Both the position numbers and the translations under genes were made by a program. The notes under the pieces were generated by a model, which made no database searches, was not told the DNA's origin, and was given only the letters and a program-made list of their open reading frames with translations. A stretch of DNA of 64,000 bases from contig JAAWKH010000008.1 in NCBI GenBank assembly GCA_022797295.1, forward strand, positions 1-64,000, read 5' to 3'. Shown here piece by piece: positions 41,100-50,700 of the stretch (its first letter is position 1; each line of letters opens with the position of its first letter). This DNA comes from Peptococcaceae bacterium. Its GTDB lineage: Bacteria; Bacillota; Dehalobacteriia; UBA4068; UBA4997.

Positions 41100-42859
41100 T
41101 GGCAATCAGAGTGAAAATTGGCTTGGGCAGCTGTGGTATGGCCGCCGGAGCCAGGCAGACGCAGCAAGCTTTGGATGAGGCTTTGGCGGCGGGCGGCTCA
41201 AAAATTCGCAGCGAGCGCACCGGTTGTATTGGTTTGTGCTTTGCGGAACCGCTGGTGGAGGTTTGCGATGAAGCGGCCGGCCAAAGCTGGCTTTATGGCC
41301 GGGTGGACGCGGCGGCCGCAGCCCGGATTGCCGAGGGGCATATTTTGGGCGGCCAGGTGCAGGAAGATTTGTTGCTTTCTGGGGATGAGCTGCATTTTCT
41401 GCACAGCCAAACCCGCATTGCCCTGCGCAACTGCGGTGTAATCGACCCGGAAAATATCGAGGACTACATAGAGCGCGGCGGCTATCAAGCGTTGCGCCAG
41501 GCGGTTTGCGAGATGACCCCGGAGAGCGTTATCGATACGGTGAAAATCTCCGGCCTGCGCGGCCGGGGCGGCGCGGGCTTTCCCACCTGGTTTAAGTGGG
41601 ATGCCTGCCGTAAGGCTGAGGGTGAACTGAAATATGTGATTTGCAACGCGGACGAGGGCGACCCCGGCGCGTTTATGGACCGCAGCGTGCTGGAGAGCGA
41701 CCCGCACAGCGTGTTGGAGGGTATGGCCATCGCCGCCCGCGCCATCGGCAGCAGCCAGGGCGTGATTTACGTGCGTGCGGAATATCCCCTGAGTATTCAC
41801 CGGTTGGAGTTGGCTATGCAGGCGGCGCGAGAAAAAGGTTTTTTGGGTAAAAATATCTTTGGCAGCGGTTGGGATTTTGATATTTACATCAAGGCCGGCG
41901 CGGGGGCGTTCGTTTGCGGCGAGGAAACGGCTTTGCTGGCCTCTTTGGAGGGCGAGCGGGGTATGCCGCGTTTGAAGCCGCCTTTCCCGGCCCAAAAGGG
42001 CTTTTGGCAGCGGCCTAGCAATATTAACAATGTGGAAACTTTCGCCAACGTGGCCTGGATTATTCGCAATGGCGGCGAGGCCTATGCCGCTATGGGCACG
42101 GAAACCAGCAAGGGCACCAAGGTGTTTGCTTTGGCTGGCAAAATTAAGCGTGGCGGCCTGGTTGAGGTGCCGATGGGCATTACCCTGCGCGAGGTTATTT
42201 TTGACATCGGCGGCGGTATCAAGGACGGTGGCAATTTTAAGGCGGTGCAGATGGGCGGCCCCTCCGGCGGCTGTATTCCGGCCTCTCTGCTGGATACGCC
42301 GGTGGATTACGAGAGCATTAGCCAGACCGGTGCGATTATGGGCAGCGGCGGCATGATTATTATGGACGAAGCCACTTGTATGGTGGATATGGCTCGCTTT
42401 TTTCTGGATTTTACGCAAAAGGAAAGCTGCGGCAAATGTGTGCATTGTCGTATTGGCACCAAACGTATGTTGGAGATTTTGGAGCGGATCTGCCGCGGCG
42501 AGGGCCAGCCCGGCGATGTGGAGCTTTTGCAGGATTTGGGCAAGCAAATTCAGGCCGGTTCTCTTTGCGGCCTGGGCGCTTCTGCGCCAAACCCGGCGCT
42601 GAGCACCATCCGCTACTTTGCGGAGGAATATCGGGCCCATATTGAGGAACACAAATGCCCCAGCCACAGCTGCCGGCCCCTGCTGGAATATCACATCAAG
42701 CCGGAAAAATGCAAGGGTTGTTCGCTTTGCGCGCGCAAATGCCCGGCTGGCGCGATCAGCGGCGAGCTGCGGGAAGTTTTTGTAATTGATATGACCAAGT
42801 GTATTAAATGTGGCAACTGTGCCGCCGTCTGCCGCTTTGGGGCGGTTGAGGCGCTGTGA
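41099..42859 (+). CDS. NuoF-like flavoprotein subunit of a bifurcating oxidoreductase
   Basis: A 586-aa NAD(H)-binding FMN subunit. Residues ~1-85 are a thioredoxin-like ferredoxin domain in which one ligand Cys is missing (SCGMAAGA, TGCIGLC). The NuoF core has GRGGAGFPTWFKW, ICNADEGDPGAFMDRSVLE, GAGAFVCGEETALLASLEG, an SLBB region, and a 4Fe-4S motif ESCGKCVHCRIGTKRML. The C-terminus adds two 4Fe-4S ferredoxin clusters (CKGCSLCARKCPAG, CIKCGNCAAVCRFG). This architecture is shared by HydB of bifurcating hydrogenases and StnB of Sporomusa-type transhydrogenase. No hydrogenase H-cluster gene is present, favouring the latter. Confidence 0.9.
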   Translation: MAIRVKIGLGSCGMAAGARQTQQALDEALAAGGSKIRSERTGCIGLCFAEPLVEVCDEAAGQSWLYGRVDAAAAARIAEGHILGGQVQEDLLLSGDELHFLHSQTRIALRNCGVIDPENIEDYIERGGYQALRQAVCEMTPESVIDTVKISGLRGRGGAGFPTWFKWDACRKAEGELKYVICNADEGDPGAFMDRSVLESDPHSVLEGMAIAARAIGSSQGVIYVRAEYPLSIHRLELAMQAAREKGFLGKNIFGSGWDFDIYIKAGAGAFVCGEETALLASLEGERGMPRLKPPFPAQKGFWQRPSNINNVETFANVAWIIRNGGEAYAAMGTETSKGTKVFALAGKIKRGGLVEVPMGITLREVIFDIGGGIKDGGNFKAVQMGGPSGGCIPASLLDTPVDYESISQTGAIMGSGGMIIMDEATCMVDMARFFLDFTQKESCGKCVHCRIGTKRMLEILERICRGEGQPGDVELLQDLGKQIQAGSLCGLGASAPNPALSTIRYFAEEYRAHIEEHKCPSHSCRPLLEYHIKPEKCKGCSLCARKCPAGAISGELREVFVIDMTKCIKCGNCAAVCRFGAVEAL

Positions 42860-42877
42860 TTAAGGAGGCTTTAAATA

Positions 42878-45800
42878 ATGTCCGAAATTAAATTGACTAT
42901 TGACGGCAGAGAACTAACGGCCTCTGCTGGCGAAACGATTTTGGCTGTGGCCCGTCGGGCCGGGATTGAAATTCCTACCCTTTGCCATGACGACAGCCTG
43001 AAGCCTTACGGCGCTTGCGGCATGTGCGTGGTGGCGATGGAGGGCAGCCCGCGGCTGTTCCGCGCCTGCGCCACGGAGGCGGCCGAGGGACAGGTGATTT
43101 ACACCAACACGGAGGCGGTGCGCTCTGCCCGCAAAACGGCTTTGGAGCTGTTGCTTTCCAACCACAAGGGCGATTGCAAGGCTCCTTGTCAGCTGGCTTG
43201 CCCGGCGGGCAGTGATTGCCAGGGCTACGTTGGGTTGATTGCCAACAATCGCTTTGCCGAGGCCTTGCAGTTGATTAAGGAGAGTTATCCGATTCCGGCT
43301 TCTCTGGGGCGGGTTTGTCCGCACCCTTGCGAAGAGGCTTGCCGTCGGGCTAAGGTGGAGCAGCCTATCAATTTGGCGCGCTTAAAGCAGTTTGCCGCCG
43401 ATGTGGATTTGAATGCGGCGGAGCCTTATCTGCCGCAAAAGGAGGCGGCCACCGGCAAACGGGTGGCTGTGGTGGGCGGCGGCCCGGCTGGTTTGACGTT
43501 GGCTTATTTTATGGCTCTCAAGGGTCATCAGCCCGTAATTTTTGAAATGATGCCGCAGGCTGGCGGTATGCTGCGCTATGGCATACCGGAATATCGCCTG
43601 CCGAAAAATATTTTGGATCTGGAAATTGCCCTGATTGAAAAGCTTGGTGTGGAAATTCGCACTAAATGTATGCTGGGGCGCGATGTGCAGTTTGCCGATT
43701 TGCAGCGGGATTTTGACGCGGTTTATCTGGCTAACGGTGCGTGGCGCAGCGCCGGTTTGCGTTGCGAGGGCGAGGACCTGCCCGGCGTGGTTGGCGGCAT
43801 TGACTTTTTGGGCAATGTGGCTATGGGCAATTTGACTAAGCTGGGCGGCCGGGTGGCCGTTGTTGGCGGCGGCAACACTGCAATGGACGCTTGCCGCACG
43901 GCGGTGCGCTTGGGCGCCAGCAAGGTTTATATTTTGTACCGCCGGACGGAGGCGGAAATGCCGGCTGAGGATGTGGAAATCCGCGAGGCTATGGAGGAGG
44001 GCGTGCAGTTTAAGTTTTTGGTGGCCCCCACCAGAGTTATTGGCGAGAACGGCCGGGCGGCGGCCATTGAGCTGCAACAGATGGAGCTGGGCGAGCCGGA
44101 CGAGAGCGGCCGGCGTAAGCCGGTGCCGGTGGAGGGTGGCATTGAAACTCTGCCGGTTGATTTGGTGATTGCGGCCATTGGCCAAAAGGTGGTGCCGCTG
44201 GCTTTGGGCGAGGGAAATGAAAACGCCCTGCAATACACGCCTTGGCAGACGATTGCCGCTGATGAGCACACTTTTGCCACTTCCATTCCCGGCGTGTTTG
44301 CCGGCGGCGACGCGATTAACGACGGCCCCGGCATTGCGGTGGAGGCGGTGGCCCACGCCAAACAGGCGGCTAAGGTTATCGACCATTATCTGCGGACTGG
44401 TGAAGTTTCTGCCGCTATTAATGAAGCGAAATATCTGCACAAAAACGGCGAGCCGGAGGCGGAATTTTTTGCCCAGAAGCAGCGCGTGCAGCGTGTTTCC
44501 ATTAGTTATTTACACCCCGATTATCGCCGGAGCAATTTTGCCGAGGTGGCCAAGGGATACGACCAGATGGAAGCGATGTACGAGGCCAGCCGTTGCCTGG
44601 AGTGTGGCTGCGGCGATGTGTTCGAGTGCCGTTTGCTGCATTATGCGCAGGAATATCAGGCAGAGCCGCAAAAATATGCGGGCGAGATTAATCTGACTCC
44701 TAAGGACGCCAGCCATCCCTTTATTGTGCGGGATATGAGCAAGTGTATTTTGTGCGGTAACTGCGTGCGGGCTTGCGAGGAAGTGGCCGGTGTTGGCGCG
44801 CTGGGCCTGGACGGCCGCGGTTTTCCCACTGTGGTGGTGGCGGATTTTGGTCTGCCGCTGGGCGATAGCAGCTGCAAGGGCTGCGGCCAGTGCGTGGCGG
44901 TTTGCCCAACCGGCGCGTTGCAGGAGCGGCAGCCTTGGGAAAAACCGGTGCCGCTGGAGTGCGAGGCTCAGCCAAGCGTTTGCAATTTCTGTGGCAACGG
45001 CTGCAATTTGCAAATTCAGCATAAGGGGGATTATGTGGCTAAAGTGGAGCCGGCCGAGGGCGGCCGTTTGTGCCAGACGGGGCGGTTTGGCTATCCGCAT
45101 GCTATGACTTCCACCGGGCGGCCCACGCCGGGCATTGATTTTGGCGAGGGTATGACGGAGAGCACCCACGCGCACGCTTTGAAAGCGGCGGCAGCGGCTA
45201 TTAATTCCCTGCGGGAAACCGACGGCACCGATACCATCGGCGTTGTGGTTGGCGACCAGCTGACCAGCGAGGAGTTGTTCCTGTTAAAATTTATGGCGGA
45301 TGAGATTATTGGCACGCCCTATCTTTACGCGCCCAATGCGCAGTCTGGCGGTTTGGGCAATATCTGGGGTTTTGACGCTTCCACGGCCACGGTGGCTGAT
45401 GTGGAGGCGGCGGATTTGCTGTTGGCTGTTGGTGATGAGCTGGCGGAAAGCTATCCTATTTTAGGCTCCAAACTGCAAAAGGGCGCCAAGGCAGGGCAAA
45501 AGCTGCTGCTGGTGGCGGATAACCCCGGCGTTTTGGGCCAGGCTGCGGCTCGGGTTTTTGCGCCGGAGGGCAAGGCTGCCCTGCTGGCGGCGGCTTCGGT
45601 GCTGATGGCTGGCAAAAAGGCTGACGGGCTGGATGGCGTTGATAAAATTGCTTATGAAAAAATAAACTATAATAATAATGCTGATAAGGAGCTGGTGGAA
45701 CAGCTTTTGGCGGCCAAAAAACCGGTGATTTTGCTGGATAGGAGCCGCCTGACCAGCGAGGCTGCGCAGTGTGTGGCGGCGTTGGCTCAAAATGGCGGTC

Positions 45801-46393
45801 TGCCGGTGTTGCAGCTGGTGGCCCGCGCTAACAGCCAGACGGTGCGGGCGCTGGGCATTGAACGTGATATGAAGCAGCTTTACGCGGATATTGCCGCGGG
45901 CAAGCTGAAAGGTCTGCTGCTGTTTGGGGTGGATATTCCGGCGGAGCAGGCGGAGAATATGGAATTTGTGCTGGAGGCGGATTCCACCTATGGCCGGGCT
46001 TATCCCTATGCCTCGGTGTTGGTGCCGCTGGCTGGTTTTGGCGCGGTTACCGGCAGCTATGTCAACTTTGAGGGCAGGCTGCAAAAGGTTGAGGCCGCAG
46101 TGCAGCCTGCCTGGAAGCAGGAAAACTGGCAGCTTTTGGCAGAGTTGATTAACAACTTGAACTCTCGCTATAAGTTTACTGATTTGCAGCAAATTCGCGA
46201 CGGTTTGGCGGCGGTTGTGCCAGAATTTGCCGCGGCTTTGCAGCAGAACGCTGTTTTTGTGAGCGCAGACGGCCAGCTACCCCAAACCCCAGACGGCGTG
46301 GTTTTGCTGCACGGACGGGAAACTGCGGCCTTTGCCAAGGAATATGAGCAGGCCAGCACTTCAATGAAAAATTGGTCTAAAATGAAGCATTAG
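42878..46393 (+). CDS. NuoG-GltD fusion subunit, Sporomusa-type Nfn (Stn)-like
   Basis: An 1171-aa multi-cofactor protein. In order: 2Fe-2S ferredoxin (1-80, GACGMC); a GltD/NfnB-like module (about 105-530) with a Cys-rich start (CKAPCQLACPAGSDC), FAD site VVGGGPAGLTLAYF and NADP(H) site VVGGGNTAMDACRTA; two ferredoxin-type 4Fe-4S motifs (623 CILCGNCVRAC, 667 CKGCGQC); a 4Fe-4S motif of molybdopterin enzymes (702 CNFCGNGC); and a NuoG/FdhF-like domain to the end. With the NuoE and NuoF subunits this matches the three-subunit Stn transhydrogenase, which links NADH, NADPH and ferredoxin by electron bifurcation. Whether a molybdopterin is bound is unknown; NuoG homologues lack it. Confidence 0.87.
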   Translation: MSEIKLTIDGRELTASAGETILAVARRAGIEIPTLCHDDSLKPYGACGMCVVAMEGSPRLFRACATEAAEGQVIYTNTEAVRSARKTALELLLSNHKGDCKAPCQLACPAGSDCQGYVGLIANNRFAEALQLIKESYPIPASLGRVCPHPCEEACRRAKVEQPINLARLKQFAADVDLNAAEPYLPQKEAATGKRVAVVGGGPAGLTLAYFMALKGHQPVIFEMMPQAGGMLRYGIPEYRLPKNILDLEIALIEKLGVEIRTKCMLGRDVQFADLQRDFDAVYLANGAWRSAGLRCEGEDLPGVVGGIDFLGNVAMGNLTKLGGRVAVVGGGNTAMDACRTAVRLGASKVYILYRRTEAEMPAEDVEIREAMEEGVQFKFLVAPTRVIGENGRAAAIELQQMELGEPDESGRRKPVPVEGGIETLPVDLVIAAIGQKVVPLALGEGNENALQYTPWQTIAADEHTFATSIPGVFAGGDAINDGPGIAVEAVAHAKQAAKVIDHYLRTGEVSAAINEAKYLHKNGEPEAEFFAQKQRVQRVSISYLHPDYRRSNFAEVAKGYDQMEAMYEASRCLECGCGDVFECRLLHYAQEYQAEPQKYAGEINLTPKDASHPFIVRDMSKCILCGNCVRACEEVAGVGALGLDGRGFPTVVVADFGLPLGDSSCKGCGQCVAVCPTGALQERQPWEKPVPLECEAQPSVCNFCGNGCNLQIQHKGDYVAKVEPAEGGRLCQTGRFGYPHAMTSTGRPTPGIDFGEGMTESTHAHALKAAAAAINSLRETDGTDTIGVVVGDQLTSEELFLLKFMADEIIGTPYLYAPNAQSGGLGNIWGFDASTATVADVEAADLLLAVGDELAESYPILGSKLQKGAKAGQKLLLVADNPGVLGQAAARVFAPEGKAALLAAASVLMAGKKADGLDGVDKIAYEKINYNNNADKELVEQLLAAKKPVILLDRSRLTSEAAQCVAALAQNGGLPVLQLVARANSQTVRALGIERDMKQLYADIAAGKLKGLLLFGVDIPAEQAENMEFVLEADSTYGRAYPYASVLVPLAGFGAVTGSYVNFEGRLQKVEAAVQPAWKQENWQLLAELINNLNSRYKFTDLQQIRDGLAAVVPEFAAALQQNAVFVSADGQLPQTPDGVVLLHGRETAAFAKEYEQASTSMKNWSKMKH

Positions 46394-46407
46394 GCCGGAG
46401 ATATAAT

Positions 46408-47331
46408 ATGAAAGATAATTTTGACGTTGCCGCCTATGTTGCAGCGCGGCAGCAGATGATTAACGAGGCTTTGGCGGCGGAGCTGGACAAAGCGGCGCAA
46501 GCCGCGCCGCCCGGCGAGGGCACGGAGCGACTGTTGGCGGCTATGCGTTATAGCTTGCTGGCCGGCGGTAAAAGACTGCGTCCGCTGCTGCTTTTAGCGA
46601 CGGTGGAGAGCATTGGCGAAAAGCGGGAGGATGAGTTGGCGGGCTATCTGCCTTTTGCTTGCGGCCTGGAAATGCTGCATACCTATTCTCTAATTCACGA
46701 CGACCTGCCGGCAATGGACGACGACGATTTGCGCCGGGGGCGGCCCAGCTGCCACAAGGCTTTTGACGAGGCCACGGCCATTTTGGCCGGGGACGCATTG
46801 CTGACGCATTGTTTCTTCTGCCTGCTGAGTACGCCTGGCTCCTCTGCGGTGCAGGTTTTGCAGGCGGCGCAGTATTTTGCCTGGAAAGCCGGCTTGGGCG
46901 GTATGGTGAGCGGCCAGGCTTTGGATTTGGCGGCGGAGGGGCAGCCTTTGGAATTGCCAGAGTTGCGGAAAATCCACGCCAACAAAACCGGGGCCTTGCT
47001 TGAGGCGGCGGTGGTTTGCGGCGGGCGGCTGGTTGGCAGCAGCGGTCCGCAGCAGCTGGCCTTGCAGGGATTTGGCCGCCAGTTTGGCATTGCCTTTCAA
47101 ATTGCCGATGACATTTTGGATGTGGTGGGTGATGAAAGCAAGCTGGGCAAGCCGGTTGGCAGCGATGCGGAAAACGACAAGGTCACCTACGTTTCCCTGC
47201 TGGGAATGGACGGGGCCAAGCAGGCCGCGGTCGAGGCTATGGCGGCGGCCCAAAATGCCTTGCTGCTGCTGGGCGAGCAAGGCTGGCTGCTGGCGGCCCT
47301 GGCGGATTACTTCTGCCAGCGGGATAATTAA
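46408..47331 (+). CDS. ispA: Polyprenyl (geranyl/farnesyl) diphosphate synthase
   Basis: A 307-aa head-to-tail prenyltransferase that builds C15 (or C10/C20) isoprenoid diphosphate from IPP and DMAPP. The first Asp-rich motif is IHDDLPAMDDDDLRRGRPSCHK with the insertion typical of bacterial FPP synthases, and the second is FQIADDILDVVGDES. LLAGGKRLRPLL and HANKTGALLEAAV also fit. Start ATG 46408 is 14 bp after the redox cluster with CCGGAG upstream. Ends 15 bp before the tautomerase gene. Confidence 0.93.
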   Translation: MKDNFDVAAYVAARQQMINEALAAELDKAAQAAPPGEGTERLLAAMRYSLLAGGKRLRPLLLLATVESIGEKREDELAGYLPFACGLEMLHTYSLIHDDLPAMDDDDLRRGRPSCHKAFDEATAILAGDALLTHCFFCLLSTPGSSAVQVLQAAQYFAWKAGLGGMVSGQALDLAAEGQPLELPELRKIHANKTGALLEAAVVCGGRLVGSSGPQQLALQGFGRQFGIAFQIADDILDVVGDESKLGKPVGSDAENDKVTYVSLLGMDGAKQAAVEAMAAAQNALLLLGEQGWLLAALADYFCQRDN

Positions 47332-47346
47332 AAAGGAGGCAATATA

Positions 47347-47694
47347 ATGCCGTATATTAGAATGGCTACGTCACAAACTTTGACGGCGGCCCAAAAGGAT
47401 GAATTTAAGGCTGGCCTGGCGGAGATTATCGGGCTGATACCGGGCAAAACGGAGGCGGCTTTGATGCTGGAGGTTGACGACGGGCTGACGATGTACTTCA
47501 AGGGCGAAAAGCGCGGCCTGGCCTATCTGGACGCAAAATTTTCCGGCGATACGGAATTTGAGCATAAAAAGAATTTTACCGAAGCCGCCTGCCGGCTGGC
47601 CGGGCAGGTCTGCGGCCTGCCCCAGGACGCGGTCTATCTGACTTACAGCGTGTTCAACGAGTGGGGCACCGGCGGCACTTTGAAAGCGCGTTAA
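47347..47694 (+). CDS. Tautomerase-superfamily (MIF-like) protein
   Basis: A 115-aa protein with Pro directly after the initiator Met (MPYIRMAT), the catalytic N-terminal proline of the tautomerase superfamily. The length and the ending VYLTYSVFNEWGTGG resemble macrophage-migration-inhibitory-factor-like members rather than the 60-aa 4-oxalocrotonate type. Substrate unknown. AAAGGAGG precedes the ATG; probably co-transcribed with ispA. Confidence 0.78.
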   Translation: MPYIRMATSQTLTAAQKDEFKAGLAEIIGLIPGKTEAALMLEVDDGLTMYFKGEKRGLAYLDAKFSGDTEFEHKKNFTEAACRLAGQVCGLPQDAVYLTYSVFNEWGTGGTLKAR

Positions 47695-47700
47695 TTATAT

Positions 47701-47889
47701 ATGAAGAAATACGAATATAAAAAACTGAAGGCTGGCACCCTTTTGGGGGCGGAATTGAAAGAACATCGCCAGATTATTGACGATTATGCCGCTAAGGGCT
47801 ATCGCTTTGTTGCGTGTATTCCTACCTGCATTAATAATAACGGCGTGGCTTTTGAGTTTGATTTGGTATTTGAATTGGACTGCGATTAA
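47701..47889 (+). CDS. DUF4177 family small protein
   Basis: A 62-aa protein matching the short DUF4177 pattern: KYEYKKLKAGT at the start, then the helix HRQIIDDYAAKGYRFVACIPT and a C-terminal strand FEFDLVFELDCD. Function unknown. It starts 6 bp after the tautomerase stop with no clear Shine-Dalgarno site, so translation is probably coupled. Confidence 0.72.
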   Translation: MKKYEYKKLKAGTLLGAELKEHRQIIDDYAAKGYRFVACIPTCINNNGVAFEFDLVFELDCD

Positions 47890-47937
47890 TTTTATTAATT
47901 GCCCGAAAAATAATTTGCAGGGAATGGGGCGAGGCAA

Positions 47938-49491
47938 ATGCTGGCGATAATTAATAGCTGCTCACTGTTGGGGGCGGACGCTTATATGGTGCGGGTGGAG
48001 GTTGACGTTTCCAAGGGTATGCCGGCCTTTGATATTGTGGGCCTGCCGGACGCCGCGGTACGAGAAAGCCGGGAGCGGGTGCGCACTGCTATCCGCAACA
48101 GCGGATTGGAATTTCCTTTTGAGCGCATTACCGTCAACCTGGCTCCGGCGGATGTGAAAAAGGAGGGCGCAAATTTTGACCTGGCGATTGCCGTTGGCGT
48201 GCTGGTGGCCACTGGTCAGCTGACTGCTCCAGAGCAGGAGGCGCGTTTGGCGAAAACCGCTTTTTTGGGCGAGCTTTCACTGGACGGCAGCCTGCGCCGG
48301 GTGAACGGAGTTTTGCCAATGTCCCGCATATTGCCGGAAAACGGCGTTGCCAATTTGGTGTTGCCGCAGCCAAATGCGGCGGAGGGAGCTTTGTTGGGCC
48401 AAACCGAAGTTTGGGGCTTGCAAAGTCTGCGTCAGTTTGTTGATTGGTGGCAGGGGCGGGAGCCTTTGCAACCCACGGTGGTGGATGTGGAAGCGCTTTT
48501 TCGCCAGGCCACGCTTAAGCAGGCAGGATTGGATATGGCCGACGTTAAGGGGCAACAGCTGGTGAAGCGGGCGATGGAGATTGCTGCGGCTGGCCGGCAT
48601 AACCTGCTGATGGTTGGCGCGCCGGGCTCTGGCAAAACGATGCTGGCTCGTCGGCTGCCTACCATTTTGCCGGATTTAACCCTGCCGGAGAGCTTGGAGA
48701 TTACCCGAATTTACAGCATTTGTGGTCTGCTGCCGGAAGGTAGCCCACTGATTGTGGAGCGCCCTTTTCGGGCGCCGCACCACACTGCCTCGGCTCAAAG
48801 TGTGATTGGCGGCGGTCGGCTGCCGCGCCCTGGCGAGGTTAGTTTGGCCCACAATGGCGTGCTGTTTTTGGACGAGTTGCCGGAGTTTGGCCGGGCGGTG
48901 CGGGAAAGCCTGCGCCAACCGTTGGAGGATAAAATTGTGACGGTGTCTCGTGTGCAGGGGCGGATGGATTATGACGCGTCTTTTCAGCTGGTGGCGGCGA
49001 TGAATCCTTGCCCGTGTGGTTTTTTGGGAGATTCCACTAAGCCTTGCACTTGCACGCCGCACCAGGTTGGGCGGTATCTAGGGCGGGTTTCCGGCCCGCT
49101 GTTAGACCGAATTGATTTGCAGGTGAATGTGCAGCGGGTTGAGTTTGCGGATTTGAATGACAAAAACCGGCCGGAAAGTTCCGCGGAGATTAAAGCGCGG
49201 GTGATGGCTGCTAGGCAAATTCAGCTGCGACGTTTTGCGGCGGAAAAGATTTTTGCCAATGCGGATATGAATCGGGCTCAGTTGGAAAAATTTTGCGTGA
49301 TGCAGCCGGACGCTGAGGCGCTGTTGGCGCAGGCCTTTGCCCAGCTGAATTTAAGCGCCCGCGCGCATGACCGTTTGCTGAAAGTGGCCCGCACTATTGC
49401 CGATTTGGCCGGAGCGGAGCTGATTGAGGCGGCGCATATTGCGGAGGCGGTGCAATATCGCGGCTTGGAAAAATTTTCGGAATATAAATAG
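47938..49491 (+). CDS. comM: ComM/YifB family Mg-chelatase-like AAA+ ATPase
   Basis: A 517-aa AAA+ protein. In other bacteria ComM is a hexameric helicase that promotes branch migration of DNA taken up by transformation. The N-terminal Lon-like domain has VDVSKGMPAFDIVGLPDAAVRESRERV; the ATPase has MVGAPGSGKTMLARRLP and LAHNGVLFLDELPEF; the Zn-like Cys set is NPCPCGFLGDSTKPCTC. The C-terminal helical Mg-chelatase domain is complete. DprA, the other transformation factor here, is at 54.6 kb. The ATG at 47938 follows GGGGCGAGG. Confidence 0.92.
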   Translation: MLAIINSCSLLGADAYMVRVEVDVSKGMPAFDIVGLPDAAVRESRERVRTAIRNSGLEFPFERITVNLAPADVKKEGANFDLAIAVGVLVATGQLTAPEQEARLAKTAFLGELSLDGSLRRVNGVLPMSRILPENGVANLVLPQPNAAEGALLGQTEVWGLQSLRQFVDWWQGREPLQPTVVDVEALFRQATLKQAGLDMADVKGQQLVKRAMEIAAAGRHNLLMVGAPGSGKTMLARRLPTILPDLTLPESLEITRIYSICGLLPEGSPLIVERPFRAPHHTASAQSVIGGGRLPRPGEVSLAHNGVLFLDELPEFGRAVRESLRQPLEDKIVTVSRVQGRMDYDASFQLVAAMNPCPCGFLGDSTKPCTCTPHQVGRYLGRVSGPLLDRIDLQVNVQRVEFADLNDKNRPESSAEIKARVMAARQIQLRRFAAEKIFANADMNRAQLEKFCVMQPDAEALLAQAFAQLNLSARAHDRLLKVARTIADLAGAELIEAAHIAEAVQYRGLEKFSEYK

Positions 49492-49585
49492 AAAATTGGC
49501 ATATTGGTATAGAGAGGCGATTTGCTTTACGGATAGTTGAACGTTAGTTGTTGCGTTGTGTTTTGGGGAATAAGAGGGATGCTGA

Positions 49586-50614
49586 ATGTATAGAGGACGG
49601 ATGCATGGCAGGTACAAAATAACGGCGGCTGGTTTTATGCTGCTGGCTTTGGCAGCGGCTGTGGCTTGGCTGTTTGGTTATTGTAATAGTGCGCAGTTGC
49701 AGGCTTGGCTGGCGGGTTTGCAGGATGGGGCAGAAGCACCAGGCCCGGCTCAGGTTCAGCTGGGCAAAAACTCTTTGCCGCCGGATTTGCGCCGGATGGC
49801 TTGGGAGGTTTACGACAACACTTATATTGTTCGCCCACATTTAGATAAGGATTATCAGGTGAGTAGCGGGCGTTATGATTTGTTTGTGCGGGGCGGCAGC
49901 CAACAGGCTGTGGCTATGCAAACTGACGCGGCCAGGGTTTATGTGCAAGGAGCAGCCTTGCAGGAGTATTCTTTGGCTTGTCTTTCTCGTGGTTCGGTAT
50001 TTTCCAATCGTTCAGCCGGCAAAATGGTGGCGTTAACGTTTGATGACGGGCCGTTTGCTTCCAAAACGCCGAAAATTCTGGAAATTTTGCAGCAAAATGA
50101 TTGCCGGGCAACGTTTTTTAGCTTGGGAAAATATGTCAGCAATCATCCAGAGTTGGCTCAGCAGGTTTTGGCGGCAGGTTGTGAGTTGGGCAGCCACTCT
50201 TGGTTTCACAGCAAGCAAACCAGCTTGTCTGCCGAGGAGCGGGAGGCGGATTTTGCCAGAGTGGCCAAAGCCTTTGAAGAAGCCACTGGCAGCGCGCCTT
50301 ATCTTTTTCGGGCTCCTTATGGGGCGATTGACGATGCGGTTAAGGCGGATTTGGCCGAACAAAATATGATTTCCGTTCTATGGTCGTTGGATACGGAGGA
50401 TTGGCGCGCGCCCTCGGCTGAGGCGGTATACAAATCGGTTATGGATGTGGTGCGCGATGGGGATATTATTTTGATGCATGAAAATGCGGAGTACACCGTG
50501 GAGGTTCTGCCGCGAATTTTGGCGGCCTTGAAGGAACAGGGCTATCAGGTGGTGACGGTGAGCGAGCTGATTTACGCCGGCAGTGATATAAAAGCAGCTG
50601 CGGAGGGCAATTAA
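49586..50614 (+). CDS. Exported polysaccharide deacetylase (NodB domain)
   Basis: A 342-aa carbohydrate esterase-4 protein with an N-terminal membrane anchor or signal (about residues 13-30). It then has an N-terminal domain of ~100 residues and a NodB domain: VALTFDDGPFASKTPKILEIL with the catalytic Asp-Asp, GSHSWFHSKQTSLS with two His ligands, RAPYGAI, and DGDIILMHE. These motifs match peptidoglycan GlcNAc deacetylases. AGAGGG lies 7 nt before the ATG. It is followed by a terminator. The 21.9-kb NodB protein has a different motif set and is a distant paralogue. Confidence 0.87.
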   Translation: MYRGRMHGRYKITAAGFMLLALAAAVAWLFGYCNSAQLQAWLAGLQDGAEAPGPAQVQLGKNSLPPDLRRMAWEVYDNTYIVRPHLDKDYQVSSGRYDLFVRGGSQQAVAMQTDAARVYVQGAALQEYSLACLSRGSVFSNRSAGKMVALTFDDGPFASKTPKILEILQQNDCRATFFSLGKYVSNHPELAQQVLAAGCELGSHSWFHSKQTSLSAEEREADFARVAKAFEEATGSAPYLFRAPYGAIDDAVKADLAEQNMISVLWSLDTEDWRAPSAEAVYKSVMDVVRDGDIILMHENAEYTVEVLPRILAALKEQGYQVVTVSELIYAGSDIKAAAEGN

Positions 50615-50637
50615 GCGGTGTTATTTGTCGAATAGGG

Positions 50638-50680
50638 GGCTTCTGTCGAACAAAAACCGGGTCGACAGAGGCTTTTTTTT
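50638..50680 (+). terminator. Rho-independent terminator
   Basis: GGCTTCTGTCGA (50638-50649) pairs with TCGACAGAGGC (50662-50672) with a G-T wobble, followed by eight T. It ends the deacetylase transcript. Confidence 0.88.
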
Positions 50681-50700
50681 GGGTTTGGGATAATTTGAGG

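Noticed and set aside
41198-42694. Long minus-strand open frame opposite the NuoF-like gene, and similar ones opposite smc, ffh, topA, hslU and rpsB
   Set aside because: These frames show no family motifs and are shadows of high-GC third positions in the genuine genes on the plus strand.
40614-46393. [FeFe]-hydrogenase HydABC
   Set aside because: The large subunit lacks the H-cluster cysteine motifs and instead contains GltD and NuoG/FdhF-like domains.
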